A stretch of DNA of 64,000 nt from Yponomeuta sedellus (Eukaryota; Arthropoda; Insecta; Lepidoptera; Yponomeutidae). Positions within the stretch are counted from its first letter, which is position 1, and every line of letters starts with the position of its first letter. The notes under the pieces are model-generated. The model was not told the origin of the DNA and ran no database searches. It was given only the letters and a program-made list of their open reading frames with translations. Made by a program: the position numbers and the translations under genes. The DNA is taken from contig OW203729.1 of the NCBI GenBank assembly GCA_934045075.1, positions 7,597,816-7,661,815 on the forward strand. The letters are read 5' to 3'. Below are positions 1-12,761 of the stretch, in pieces.

Positions 1-470
1 TGGTCCATATAACTTGCGTAACACACCTTACATTTGAATTACGACTAGAAAGCAGCATTGTGTATATGAGTGTCGCATAAAGCAGACAGTAAATTGTTTG
101 TAAATTGATATATTACGCACATTACTCCGTACAGATTTCCTTTATCTCTTTGTTACGAGATGGTGCCATTTATAGGTCTTGTTTGAGCATGTTAAGACAT
201 TTCGCTGCAATCAATTTGCCACCCGGAAGAAAGCGGGAGAAATTCCTCGGCCGATTGCAAAAACCGCATGATATCATTCGCTCCAACTATGTGGAACTGA
301 ATCTGTAACAGAAGTAACGCTTCAGACTAAGCCCAAGTAACAGCGGCTGTAGTTACTCGGGTTTACTGTATAATAAATAATAATAAAATAAATATTCAAG
401 GACATATTACACGGATCTCGATGACTTGTGTTACAGATGCTAACTCGACGATAGATTTATTACAATTACA

Positions 471-612
471 TGGTTAAAATCCAAGACCCGAGACAAGCTA
501 GAAAAGTTCGTTTCTTAGTTTTACCCGGCCGGGGTAAATAAATACATGGATAAAATCCAAGACCCAAGACAAACTAGAAAAGTTCGTTTCCTAGTTTCAC
601 CCGGCCGGGGAT
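471..612. repeat. Tandem duplication, two copies of about 74 bp
   Basis: Two adjacent near-identical units share the blocks ATCCAAGACCC, CTAGAAAAGTTCGTTTC and ACCCGGCCGGGG (second copies at about 548-610). They differ at a few positions. Function unknown; a local duplication of a repeat tail is likely. Confidence 0.75.
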
Positions 613-1034
613 GAACACATGGCCAAACCGCTGCGCTAGCGAGGCCGTCAGGAAAGAGACAGGTTTCCAGAAAAATTATAAAATATTGACAGTAATAATT
701 TTATAGTACTTCGTATTAATCAACTTCATAAATTGAGATATCTGCGCCAATAGACCGCACGGATCGATGTTAATTTTAGAATTCTTTAAATTAAATCCTG
801 AAATCCTAAAATCGCTAAGTACCTAAGTAACCTACCAACCTGCGCCGAATCGAGCGGACTAGAATTTAAACTTTGAAAATTTATAATCCTCAGTATTTAA
901 TTCGTCCCTCAAAATCCACCGGGAGCCAATTATCGACCATGCGAATTAAAAGCGTAGACGCAAGATATTTGAAGGATTAGACATTTGTCGCATAAAAATA
1001 AGATAAGACAACTCGACAGAGTAATTAGACATTT

Positions 1035-1170
1035 ATTTTCTCATTCGAATTCAATGTAGCATGGCGTTCAGAGTACAGATTTTGGCTGTCGTTCGACTTT
1101 TTATGGAGAAGTCAAGTTATAAGCCTTAGAGTCGTGTACCATTTATTTGCTAATGAAGTGAGAATTGGGT
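1035..1170 (+). repeat. Dispersed repeat, copy 1 (inverted relative to 56345-56480)
   Basis: About 130 bp, including ATTCAATGTAGCATGGCGTT and GATTTTGGCTGTCG, recurs as its reverse complement at about 56345-56480. Family not recognised. No coding potential seen. Confidence 0.6.
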
Positions 1171-1682
1171 CACAGATCAAGAATTTATTGAAAATTACTG
1201 AAGATACTGTGATAGTCTGCTATGAAGTTTTGCGTGGTATGTACAAGTATAGCGCGTTGAGTGATGAGAAATTTGATCTAAAATATACTAAAATATACCA
1301 TTAGCGTGAGAAGAAAGGCAGCTGTATCATTTTATAAATAAATATTTTAAGAGTCAAAAGCGTTCTTTTGTCGCTTTTATGTTGTTCTACCTCGCTCCTA
1401 ATTTAGTAAATCGCCTATTATTTGCGGGCAGGTGATAATTTGCAACGTGAGCCGGCAACGTCTATAAAATTGGCAACTGTTAAGCCCTAAAGCGTGGGAG
1501 GACTGTGGGTGGTACCTCCGGTAATAATATATTACGTACAAATCACAAAGAAGAATTTAGGGCTGGCATACTCCGTAATAAATTGGTCCCGGAGGCTTAG
1601 CACGAGCCAAATGCAACGATGGCGAAGAAATAGTTTACAATCCCGTTTATACAAGAATAGCTTTATTGAATCCAGTTAATCC

Positions 1683-1900
1683 GTTCTTCGCAAGGCACGT
1701 TAAGCCGGCGGTGCCGGCTGTCATGTAATGGTAGTCATTAAGCCATGTCAGAGGCCTTACGGGTGGCTTGATAAGCCCGCCACTGTCTTACTATCCTCCA
1801 CCAATCTGGACTTGGTCCCCGTAGTGGAGTATGGCCTAACCTTCCTGCGATGCAGAAAGAGACCTGTGCCCCAGCAGTGGGGACATGCAGTGTTGATATC
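1683..1900 (+). mobile_element. 5S-SINE, 5'-truncated (tail only)
   Basis: Matches the 3' two-thirds of the full-length 5S-rRNA-derived SINE at 54407-54758: the GCAAGGCACGTTAAGCC block, CATGTCAGAGGCC, the CCTTCCTGCGATGCAG block and the CCCCAGCAGTGGGGACAT end. The 5S-like head is missing, as expected of a 5'-truncated retroposon. Confidence 0.75.
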
Positions 1901-2049
1901 AATCAAGTTATTTGCTGCTATGACTCGAAAAGCGATCAAAGAAAACCTCTACTTTCATGATTGATTCATGTAGGTTGTATGATTTTTTCAATCAGGCGGA
2001 TGTATCGACTACTATTAATTAGAACTACATATTAGTAATTAGCACAGTA

Positions 2050-2152
2050 ATAAAATAGCACTAGTAATAAATTATAGATAGACCAGAAGTTAATTTAACC
2101 TAGCACTAACAATAGTGCTAGGTTAGTTTAACTTCTAGTCTATCTATAATTT
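2050..2152. repeat. Hairpin MITE-like inverted repeat
   Basis: Two arms of about 40-45 bp (left holding ATTATAGATAGACCAGAAG, right its near-perfect complement) surround a very short loop at about 2108. The structure is a solo foldback. No terminal duplication was resolved. Confidence 0.75.
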
Positions 2153-3618
2153 ATTGCTAATAATTATTACATCTACCTAATCAGTTTCAGTAGTGCAAAA
2201 TTAACCTGTCGTTTATGTGTCCAATAACAATAATCGACAAGGAAGTAAAAGTTAAAATTGAACCAAGGTCGTGAACCCTGAAACGGAACAGTCATTGGGG
2301 CAAAAACTGTAGCAGTTTATAAAAACTGATGTGAGTCAAGAAACTTTTAACTTGAAGGTTTACTACTCAGATGTTAGGTGCCTACTTTGCAATTTACTTT
2401 GCAAATTAAAACTGCAAAGTAATTCTTGATTTGCCAACAACGCATGTCAAGCTTAGATTTAAACATGGTTTATAACAAAAAACTAGAAAAGTCGAATGGA
2501 GTTACACAAGACCTAACATGCGAAATTTCCTTCGAATCAGCTAACCCACGAAAAGATTCAAATTTCCAATTGAAAAAAGGGTTTTACGGTTATACCACAT
2601 AGCATATAAAGTGGCTCTTGGTGCCTTGCCTTCCCTTTTAGGTTTAAAGGCACGATGTGGAAACCCACAAACCAAACTCTGTGATTGCACCTAACTATAA
2701 CTGTAACACGGAAGTAAAAGTCCCTCTTTTATAAGGACACAAGTGCTAGAAGTCCCGACTTGTTTGGAGGGCTGTTACAACACTGCATAAAGCTGGTTTC
2801 ACACGACCGAGCTAATCGGCTAAAACGCTGCAGACAAAGGATATTGTATAAAGCGTGTCTGCAATATTTTGTAAGGATACCTTGTGTTCAGGCCAGGGAA
2901 ATCTGTTTGGGTATTTTCGACTTATATTGTTCATGAATCTACTTGACAGCTAGCAATCGAAAATTATTGTAATAACTCACGGTAACCTCGTGGAATTTAC
3001 TAAGAGGATTGGACATCGAAAGCACATTATATCTTTGTTTATTAGTAGTCGACCGTGTGCCCACAGCTTAAAGCCCTTAGTCGTGACAATGTGCTAGTTT
3101 ACCAATTTGTTTATGCCTGGGCCCACTGGTTCTATTTGCATTAGCGCACCTGCTGTGAGTTTATCTCGTAAACTTATCATGACGGATTACTTGCGAAAAT
3201 GCAGATACAGAAACCCAGCGCCAACACGTTTATTCACAGTAACCTACATATCAAAACTACATACCAGCGTTTAATGTACAAAAGAGTAGGAATGAGAAAT
3301 CTGTATCGATTGATACAAAATTAAAATTAATCAGAAAATTCTTTAACTTACTGATTAGTAATCTGAAGAATTTACTTTTCTTATATATTATTGGGTATGC
3401 AATAGCCAAATACTTTTGTTACAGATTCAGAAGTTAGCTAGCATGAAAGTCATCTCTATTCTCAGTAAAAAGTTTTCCTTCCGCAATGTATGCCTTTCAT
3501 AAATAAGCTAGCATATTTTATTATGAAATTGAAAATGGATGTCCCAGCGCAAGTGGAAAGGTTTGATATTTTTGTATGAAAACAGCTTTCTAATATTTCT
3601 TTTTTTTGCCTTCCACAG

Positions 3619-6600
3619 AAGCCCTGCCCGCGGACGACCAATCGACATCAGCATCATGGTGGCAAGGTACAGCGTCGCCCTACCGCGACAGCTCAAGCAG
3701 CAGTGTCTTCTCCTCCACGCACGGGCTTGTGCAGACCCACCCCTCGGTGAACGACCCCTTCGGTTCATTTGGAGGGATCGGAAGCACTATTGGGCCTTCA
3801 GCAAACCCATTCGCGCAGGCCAGCGGCAGCGGTCCGCTAAGCGGAGGCGTCAGGAACAGCCCCCTCCCGCCACTGGCTAGGAGTGCCAATGGCAAGTCCT
3901 CGCTAAAGCATCTCGACTTCACGAGCAGTGCCACGGCAGAACTAAGGAGAAACCCAGCGCTGTCAGCCCCTGATGAGTGCGCCAGAGCATGCCGAGAGAA
4001 CGAGCCACCCCGGATCTGCTACTATCACTTCACGCTGGAATACTACACCGTATTGGGAGCGTAAGTTTTTTTCTGTTACCGCTGTCTTCTCTTTGTGGCT
4101 AGAGCACGTGGCACGACCAATCATCACGATAAATGAAGGGGAAAAACCGCTGTAATGACCAACCAAACGAGGATAATTGTGAGGTTGAAGATTTTTTGTG
4201 CCATTTCCGTTTTAACTTTATTATCTTGAATAGGCAGATATTCTAACATTTAGCTACATGTTTGAATTGCAAGTTTATTTTCATGATGTACCTGTTCACT
4301 AGCAACTATTTAACATAAATATTGTATGTATATTCTTTAATATTTTTAATAGTTTTTATCTAGATAAAAACAGGCTTAATTACAATATTTTTTTTATCAT
4401 ACTATACGAGTATGACCGTAACATTAAGGTGTTATTTATTGTAGGTACACATTACATATGAGTTTGTTAAGGTTACTATTTCAATAATTTTATACCGAAT
4501 AATATACGTAGTGAAAACTTTGTGACTAGCAAATTTTTCTTCGATACATATTAGGCTTAGTATAGATGCAGTTCACATTATAATTATGATAAACGTTTAT
4601 TGGGCTTCTTATTAATAATTCGAATTCCACGCATGACTATAATTCGACCAAAATTACACCTTTGACTTGTCATTGCAAAACCAACTTTTCCACAAGGATC
4701 AAGATGCAAAAATATAAGTAATACAATGTGACACAATGGCAAAAGTGCAGAGGATGATGATATAGATAATCTCAAAAGCAAGGCACGAAAATCCACCTAA
4801 ATCGTGCTGTCAGAAACATCGGCGACGCGGCTTCGTGATTACACATACTTTCCGCTTTATTTCACCCGTACGGTTTCAATGCCGAACTTGCTGCAAGTAG
4901 ACCAAATTTCGTTGTTCCCTCACGTAATTGATAGGTGACGACAGTCGTTGTGTAAACGACTTGGTGTTCATGATTAGCAAAAACAGCCAGGAAATAATGG
5001 CGTAATGGATGATAAGGAATACGCCTCTAGCAGTTCGTGCATCTTATGTCAGTTTCGAATCGTTTGTCAACACTGTTTAAATTGTTTTTCAGGGCATGTC
5101 AAGTGTGCACACCGAACGCGACCAACGTGGTGTGGTCTCACTGCCAGTGCGTGTTGGCCGACGGTGTCGAGAGAGGAATCCTGACCGCCAACAGAATGTT
5201 GCCCGGACCGTCTATCCAAGTGTGTGAAAATGACAAGGTCGTAATCGACATTGAAAACCACATGGAGGGCATGGAAGTCACCATCCACTGGCATGGCATC
5301 TGGCAACGTGGATCCCAGTATTACGATGGAGTGCCGTTCGTAACTCAATGCCCGATCCAGCAAGGCAACACTTTCAGGTAAATCCGCTTCTAATTCGTCA
5401 CGGTTGAATGGACGTTCGTGACTCGGTGGATTCATTATTTTCGCGTATTACAGGTATCAATGGCAAGGTAATGCTGGCACCCACTTTTGGCACGCGCATA
5501 CCGGTCTCCAGAAACTGGACGGTTTATACGGTAGCATCGTCGTCCGCCAGCCGCCATCCAAGGACCCGAACAGCCACTTGTACGACTACGATTTGACTAC
5601 GCACGTTATGTTGATCAGTGATTGGCTCCACGAAGACGCTGCTGAGAGATACCCTGGTCGTTTGGCTGTCAACACCGGTCAGGATCCCGAGTCTGTTCTC
5701 ATTAACGGAAAGGGTCAATTCAGGGATCCTAACACTGGTTTCATGACCAATACGCCCTTGGAAGTGTTCACGATCACACCTGGCAGGAGGTATCGGTTCA
5801 GGATGATCAATGCCTTCGCGTCGGTGTGCCCGGCCCAGGTCACCATAGAGGGTCACAATCTGACCGTCATCGCTACTGATGGAGAACCCGTACAGCCTGT
5901 GCAAGTAAACACAATCATCTCATTCTCAGGTCAGTTACGTTAATTGCATTATTTGCGTATCACATTGCGTTAAACGGCAATAGCGGCATGCCCCATCCAA
6001 TAGTGGATAAATTTATGCTGATGCTGATTGTATCGTTTTGTAAATAATGTAATTATAGTCAATATAATCACCAAGCAATTGACAAGTAAAACAGAAAAGT
6101 AACAAAAAGTCTAATTTTGTATGGAAAACTTTTGTAGCACGATACTCGCATTACGTCTCCTCACCAACTGTAAGTAATTGAAAAAATGTTCATCTAAATG
6201 CAATCACTAGCAATAGCTCACGATATGATCCAATTTGCAAAGTGTTTTTAATCTGCGGGTGAATAACCTTTTACTTCTCCAGTGAAATTCTAATAACTGT
6301 AACCATCGCCAGTGCATCTAATCTATGAAATTACGTATAAGTCTGAGATCAATGAGCCATCAACCGTTGCATCTTTCAGCACGAAATTAATGAATCTTAT
6401 GAACGATTTTATATAAGTTAGGTTAAATAGAGCCTGATATCGTTACAAAATCAGCTGTAATCCCTACTGTAAAACGGTAATTTGAAAGTTTTTACCGTTT
6501 TTAAATCGAACCACGCCTATTGCTACAACTGATAAAAACAGTTACGTTACCGAAGTTCTGTTTTTTTCTACTGTATACTAACTGAAGCATAACTACTAAG

Positions 6601-7916
6601 TGCGAAACCACATCCTATTATCAAATCGAATAATCTGGTTCGTTTGGATTCCTGTAATAGCTAGCTTACAGTACATAAATTAACGCTCCTGAACGGGGTA
6701 GATAAGGAGTAGCTTTAAATTTGCCACCCATTTGCCAACCCGTCGTGCCAAAGTCTTACTTCATCGAAATTAATAAGACTTGTTTATATAGACAATTAGT
6801 ATCGTATTTACTAAAGGAGACATATCGAAATACTTTTTTTGTGTAGCCTACAAGCATCCCACTGCAGGGCAGGGCCTTCTCTCAGAAAGGAGTTTGGGCT
6901 TAATTACCACGCGTGTCTATGGATGAGTGACGGATGTCACTGATTTTACTTTGTTTTCCTACGTCAATGAAAATAGATATTATACGTTTGCTGATTATTT
7001 GATATTTTGGTTTTTTGCTAAAGTTCACTATTATCCCGTACCTAAGTAGGTACCTTCACACTGGTCCTTCGAGGAAAGGCAAAATACCTACTTCAAATTT
7101 CTTCAAACGTTCAAGCGTCGTCGTCGTACATACTCGCGTAAGAAGACATCTTGGAATTGCAAACGGCCGTCTTTCGACAATCCAATCTTTGGAAAAGTCT
7201 CTTATTGGTTGTTACCAAGAAGAAGTGTGAAGGTACCTACTTAGGTACGGGATAATAGTGAACTTTAGCAAAAAACCAAAATATCAAATAATCAGCAAAC
7301 GTATAATATCTATTTTCATTGACGTAGGAAAACAAAGTAAAATCAGTGACATCCGTCACTCATCCATAGACAACACGTGCCCAGCTTAGATTGGTATTTT
7401 CAAAGTATTTGAGCACCTCAGACATTCAATCCTCACGATGTTTTCCTCAAAATAATAAAAGGTAATAAACGAGCCTAACATTAGTTATGTACTATTGCTA
7501 TGGAACAAGCCGTTTTAACATAATAGCACAAACAGCATTCTACAAGTTCCATTGCAGGGCACGGCTTTTCTCTCAAAGAAAGAGAGAGAAAGAGAGCGTA
7601 TTGGCTTAATCTTCACGCATACTTATGAGGTATAATACTCACATTTTCAACTTAAACTTTTCCAGGCATATGTTTTAACTTCATTATAGAAATAAAAGCA
7701 ACCTCATAATTCCTTGATTGAACTTTTCCAGGTGAGCGTTACGACTTCGTGATAGAAGCGAACAACATTCCGGGCGCCTACTGGATCCAGGTCCGTGGTC
7801 TGGGAGAGTGTGGTATAAAGAGGGCACAACAACTGGGTATTTTACGATACGCCAGGGGCCCCTACCAGCCCTCATCCCAAGCCCCCACCTACGATGTCGG
7901 TGTTCCCCAGGGAGTG
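3619..7916 (+). CDS. Lac2: Laccase 2 (multicopper oxidase 2), constant exons; 5' end missing
   Basis: Secreted multicopper oxidase that oxidises cuticular catechols to quinones for sclerotisation and pigmentation. Exons: 3619-4060, 5093-5377, 5454-5929, 7732-7916; all have AG/GT borders and continuous phase. The first encodes a Ser/Gly-rich linker and then the Cys-rich insect-laccase segment ([20 protein letters not shown]). The second carries copper motif 1 ([10 protein letters not shown]) and [11 protein letters not shown]. The third carries motif 2 ([11 protein letters not shown]). The first visible exon starts in mid-codon, so a signal-peptide exon is missing. Exon 4 ends in phase 0 and can splice to either of two 3' cassettes. 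Joined to them, the visible protein is about 727 aa (A) or 729 aa (B), close to full length for Lac2. All expected copper ligands of this half are present. Antisense open frames over these exons are shadows. Confidence 0.95.
4061..5092 (+). other. Laccase 2 intron
   Basis: A 1.0 kb AT-rich intron with clear donor GTAAGT and acceptor TTTTTCAG. I see no gene or recognisable repeat in it. Confidence 0.7.
6850..7450 (-). mobile_element. tRNA-type SINE fragment, split by a foldback element
   Basis: The short block 6851-6914 (CCCACTGCAGGGCAGGGCC ... CACGCGTG) continues at 7376-7450 (CACGTGCCCAG ... CTCACGATGTTTTCC). This gives a SINE copy in reverse orientation interrupted by the element at 6915-7371. 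A second truncated copy lies at about 7545-7620. The same family recurs at 15.8, 17.3, 30.5, 34.1, 49.7 and 61.6 kb. Confidence 0.7.
6915..7371. mobile_element. Foldback/TIR element with 147-bp identical arms
   Basis: Arms 6915-7061 and 7225-7371 are exact reverse complements (147 of 147 by eye) around a 163-bp loop. The element sits inside a SINE. The flanks CCACGCGTG and CAACACGTG match at 7 of 9 positions, consistent with an old 9-bp target duplication. Long arms plus a 9-bp duplication would fit a Mutator-like non-autonomous element, but this class is inferred. The loop has no recognised coding sequence. Confidence 0.85.
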
Positions 7917-8605
7917 GTAAGTGGGAAACCAGCTTGTACATACTTAAACGATTTAAAAATCAATAGTGTAATATATCACTAGAGTAATCTAGTACAAGTA
8001 GGTATTTAGTCTTTCAAGACGGATCAATATATCCTGCCAATTAGGATGGATAATGTAAATAAACCCGTAGCAATTGGCTATAGAATGTCGCCACCGTTGC
8101 ACTGATGGATCGATAGAACCGGGTCCAAGCCACCTACTGTCTCTGTACTACGGCTACTGTCTAGCTCAGTCAGATTTATTAATTGGCGGATATTGCATAG
8201 CGAATAACTAAGGCCGCCCAGTAGCTTAGTTGAACCTCTGTCGACAGCAGTTGCTCTACATGAATAAATACTTCATATTTCTCTTGTAATGTACTTAAGC
8301 CAAATCTGTTTTTAATTGTATGATACACGTCAAAAGTAAATTGAGAACTTCTAGTCAACAATAGTGAATTTAGATTTAACAAGTTGTGATATACAAATGA
8401 ATATTGTAGAAATGTTGCCCCACAGAATTACAGCAACACTCCAGTGCATGACGACTAGCCCCGTGGTCCAATACTGTAAAAACCCAAGTAAACTTGAAAG
8501 TAGATTGGTAGCAACATAACTAGTAATCATTAGACAATCAGTAGCATTTGTCCACGCACGTAATTTTAGTAATTGCACGTACCTTCCTCCCCACTAACTA
8601 TACAG
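7917..8605 (+). other. Laccase 2 intron preceding cassette A
   Basis: About 0.7 kb between constant exon 4 and the first exon of cassette A. No repeat or gene recognised. This and 7917-13903 are where the A/B choice is made. Confidence 0.6.
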
Positions 8606-11600
8606 GTCATGAACCCTCTGGACGCACGATGCAATGTACAAAGAAACGACGCTGTGTGCGTCAGCCAGCTCAAGAACGCCCAGAATATTGACCCAGCCAT
8701 CTTGCAAGAGAGGCCTGACGTTAAGATATTCTTGCCCTTCCGATTCTTCGTCTACAGACCCGAAATGCTGTTCCAGCCTAACACCTACAACAGATATTTG
8801 GGTAAGACTTAGTGCCTCAAGGACTATCTACTTTATAAAGGACCAGCGACTTAAAACATTTTTAATATTAGGGACTACAATTCACGGGGATGTGTTTTTT
8901 TATGCACTTGTAGTCTCTAACTTCATAAGTATTTAGGGAAGGAGTTCTTAAGAATTCTTTTAGAGTAAAATAGATACGTTTGGAGCCGGCCCGTTGTAGG
9001 AGGTCTATAAGATCTGATCTTATTTAGAAAGACATGATTTTTTTCCTTATACATCTCGATTTAAATAGTCTGTGGAGATTTAACACGGAAAACTGCCTCT
9101 AATAATTGAAACAAAATCATTCTAATATACACACGTACGTACTGTATGTATATAAATAAACAGTCGGTTACAAAAGCAAGTAACATTATTGAACTAAATA
9201 CTGCCTGCTGTTCACTAGCAACAGCAGTTTTCTACGTGTGAAGCCACTTTCTCATGTTCTAGGATACCTACTTTTGAACTCCCATCAGCCATAGTGGGAG
9301 TTCTACTATTACATAATATAGATACTACTTGCATATTTCGAATAACAAAAACAACTCTTTCATTTAATGGTGTTTATTGAGACAGATCTTAACTACACTA
9401 CCTATAGTACAGAAACGAATGGATCGCGGAGCTTTTTCAATCAACTACACTCTTAAAATAACGTCATCCAAGAAGTTAGCTGGTCGCGTCACTCCCTCAT
9501 GGCGAGCATAGCCCAGGTGCCAGCTTCTCTGCCACGGTTACCTCTTTCAGTTACAATAAAAACAAAGTATGTTTTTCCTGAAGAGTGCGGAGACTTTATT
9601 TTTGTCCGAAGCAGCATTGGGTTTATTCCCTGGAATCCAGGTATTTGGTCACGGCTCATTTCTATGTAAATACCGTGAAACCTGAAATGTTCACCTACAT
9701 ATGAACATGCCTGCTTCTCACCTCAACGATGTTGAAGTGAGAACCTCAAACTCAACTTAACGTCGTTGGATAATAGTAGTAATAAATAAGCCAATTTTCA
9801 AAGAACACGCGGTACACGACATAAAATAGAATTTAACGTTTTTGCAAATTGGAAATTCAAATAGCCACGGATGTAAATACGTGGTAAATACCCAACTGAT
9901 TTTCACTTTGACATCACAGATTCAATTCAATTCAATTCTTGTTTATGGAACCATCTAGGATTCTGCCAGTGACATCACAAATTAAAAATACTCATTTCAC
10001 ATGACAGTTGTTTTTTTTGCTTGAAAGATTTAAAACAATCAATGGCGTTCCGTTTCTGTGTGTAAATTGCGTTTCATTTAATTAATTTCTTCCCCCAACT
10101 TTAAAAAAATATTTGAAAAACTGATAAATAAGCCAGTTGCGAAATACTAAAGTTGGGAAAATATAACCCCAAGACATTCTCTTAATAGGGCGGTACACCA
10201 GATGCCGTTTGAGAGCAAGATCAGAAAAAAAAATTATAAATGTCTCAAAGAATATTTTTCAAAAAAAAAAAATAAGCATAATTAAAGAAGCAGTAAAATT
10301 TATAGAATCTACGTACTATAATGCTCGGCACATAACTTCACTGCCCATAACTAGACTTATTTCAGGATTCCGAGGACACAGAGTGTGACTCACAATTCTT
10401 CGTACTTTAGATTAGTCCAATTAACAATAGAATGAAATATTAGTTAAGGATGTTTTAACGTGGAGCATGATGTCTTGTACGCATATATTTTTTTTCTGTT
10501 TCAATAGAATTAGTATACTTGTGATGAGTGTGGTCTGATGGTTTGGTGGATAATTAAGTTGTCGATATTCAAGGCTTCTTATTCTAATCCTGTAGTTTAA
10601 GGTATCCTGTATTTGATTGAGAAAATTTGATTACAAAATTAATATTTTTGGAAACCAGTTTCCTCTATTAGAAACAACGTAATACAGAGAGAATTGTAAG
10701 GAGGTTCGAAATTTCACTGATGTCGGTAGTCGTCCATTACCTCAGTTGGGAGAGCGCTGGGATGGTTAGCCGGAGGTCGCGGGTTCGGGTCCCGTCATGG
10801 GTGAAATTTTTAGCCTCTAAATAGGTTTTCAGAAACAACGTAGTATAGGAAAACCAAAGTATATTTAAAATATCCGTAATTTAATTCTGCATTAATGCCT
10901 TTGAACAGCACATTTATCAGAAGTTTACTAATTTTATCACAATGCTTCACGTAATAACAGCCCTCAGTGCCCGTCGTAAACTCATCTTGATTATGCAGAT
11001 GTTTGCTCAAGTTATGTGCCGGCATTACCTCAATCGTTACCGTAATAACATGTTATACTTATAACATTATACCTACCTACTGCATTGTAATTTTGATGTA
11101 GCAGAAGTTATTTTTCCTGGATTATTCAGAGCTCGACCTCTAGGTATTTTAAATATTTTTCAAACTTGAATATGATAATAACTATTGATCATGTCCACAG
11201 TTGCCCCACAAGGAGACCATGTAATCAGTTTGATAGACGAAATTTCGTATATGGCACCCCCCGCGCCTTTGCTCAGTCAGTACGATGACATCAACCCCGA
11301 ACAGTTCTGTAACGGAGATAACAGACCCGCAAACTGCGGACAGAACTGCATGTGCACTCACAAAGTTGATATCCCGTTGAACGCCATTGTTGAGATTGTC
11401 CTTGTCGACGAAGGTATGTATCACTTTGTAACTTAAAAATGTTTAGTACATTAAATTGTAGTTTTTCCATTGTATTTATAGAGAAAAGAAAAGAAGAAAA
11501 ACGAATTTATTCAAGACCTGTAAATTATAGTTACAATCTCAGTAGGAACTACGTTACATAAGTAGGTATTTCATGGTTGTTCGTTTGGTACAATTACACA

Positions 11601-12266
11601 TCAATTAAGGTGAATTATTATAATCCTTCCTAGGCACAGTCTAATATAAAATTACATGTTACACATTTGTTAAAATCAAGCCTCACAAAACTGAGAGCAG
11701 TTGCACTTATAATAAACATTGTAAACATCCAGACCACTTATGTTACTTAGATAATTGCACTTTCTGTTATAAGAACTAACTTAAATAAAAAGTTTTTGAC
11801 AATTTTATGACCAGTATTGACATTTATCATAACTATCATTTATCACCCTACACTAATGTAATTTTATCCCTTTCCAGTTCAAATCGCGAACTTGTCCCAT
11901 CCGTTCCATTTGCACGGCTACTCATACAATGTGATCGGTATTGGCCGGTCACCCGACCAGAATGTCAAGAAGATTAATCTGAAGCACGCCCTGGACCTCG
12001 ACAGACGAGGTCTCCTGGAGCGTCACCTGAAGCAGGGTGATCTTCCCCCGCAAAAGGACACCATCGCCGTTCCCAACAACGGCTACGTTATTCTCAGATT
12101 TAGGGCCAACAATCCTGGATTTTGGCTTCTCCACTGCCACTTCCTCTTCCACATCGTCATCGGCATGAGCTTGGTCCTTCAAGTCGGAACGCAAGCTGAC
12201 CTTCCTCCCATCCCTCCCAACTTCCCCACATGTGGGGACCATCTCCCCCCCATCCCGCTCAATTAG
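8606..12266 (+). CDS. Lac2: Laccase 2, alternative 3' cassette A (isoform A)
   Basis: Three exons: 8606-8801 (VMNPLDARCN...), 11201-11413 (VAPQGDHVISLIDEISY...) and 11878-12266 (TAG at 12264-12266). Phases match constant exon 4. The last exon holds copper motif 3 (SHPFHLHGYSYNVIG) and motif 4 (LLHCHFLFHIVIGM), with the type 1 Cys, all His ligands and an axial Met, so the isoform should be catalytically complete. Cassette B encodes the same protein region with a different sequence, so the two sets are mutually exclusive alternatives, as is established for insect Lac2 isoforms A and B. In A, motifs 3 and 4 share one exon; in B they are split by an intron. A candidate polyadenylation signal lies at 12756-12761. 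Confidence 0.93.
8802..11200 (+). other. Laccase 2 intron inside cassette A
   Basis: A 2.4 kb intron. It contains one tRNA-derived SINE (10688-10830) and otherwise AT-rich sequence with no recognised gene. Confidence 0.6.
10688..10830 (+). mobile_element. tRNA-Ile-like SINE with target-site duplication
   Basis: The tRNA-like head has an A box (ACCTCAGTTGGGAGAGC) and a B box (GGTTCGGGTCC), followed by the family tail TTTTTAGCCTCTAAATAGGT. Near-identical 18-bp flanks at 10670-10687 and 10831-10848 (AGAAACAACGTA core) are a target-site duplication. The CCCATTAGCTCAGTTGG form seen in sister copies resembles tRNA-Ile. It is not a functional tRNA because it carries the SINE tail and sits in an intron. 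Confidence 0.85.
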
Positions 12267-12755
12267 ACCGGTTCCTAGGACGCGAATAGTACAGCCGTTA
12301 CTTTACTGTGTTGCCTAAGTGTAATGTTTATGTTTGTTGTGTGATGTGTGCAGTGGATCAGAAGTGCTCCAATCCGCTGCGTTAAATTGTATTCGAATGG
12401 TTCAGAGTCTATGTCGGTTCGTGATTTTATTTAAATGGTGATACATTATAATTATAGTTAATTTCAATTTTGCCATACGTTCGGTGAAACATTGAAATTA
12501 TTTATCAACATTTTAACTATTTAATTGAGGCTTTTAAAATACGACTTTCCCCTTCTTTCTGAAGGTCACTACATTCTTCCAGTGAACAGATTTTGTTCTG
12601 TAACTAACAACTTGCCATTATATTACATATTTCACCAAGGATATTTATTACGTGTATATATTTAAATCTACTTTAATATTTAGCATTAAGTTTAATGTTT
12701 TTTTTCATATCTTACTAACCCAATGTTGCATGCAATATAATTTGTAGGAGTTGTA

Positions 12756-12761
12756 AATAAA
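12756..12761 (+). terminator. Candidate polyadenylation signal, laccase isoform A
   Basis: AATAAA about 490 bp after the isoform A stop. Other AATAAA-like strings occur downstream, so this choice is tentative. Confidence 0.4.

Larger units (their letters stand above)
1..3618. other. Sequence upstream of the first visible laccase exon; no gene recognised
   Basis: No coding exon could be supported here. It holds a two-copy tandem duplication (471-612), a dispersed repeat (about 1035-1170), a 5S-SINE tail (1683-1900) and a hairpin MITE (2050-2152), described separately. The laccase signal-peptide exon must lie here unrecognised or upstream of the window, since the exon at 3619 begins in mid-codon and needs one nucleotide from a preceding exon. 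Confidence 0.6.

Noticed and set aside
471..612. CRISPR-like or regulatory direct repeats
   Set aside because: Only two adjacent units without spacers; a eukaryotic tandem duplication.
1728..1964. Plus-strand frame of 78 codons
   Set aside because: It translates the 5S-SINE body.
5067..5435. Antisense open frame over a laccase exon (also 3508-3768, 3680-3934, 5524-5904, 11949-12242)
   Set aside because: Shadows of GC-richer laccase exons on the other strand; no family match and the sense exons explain them.
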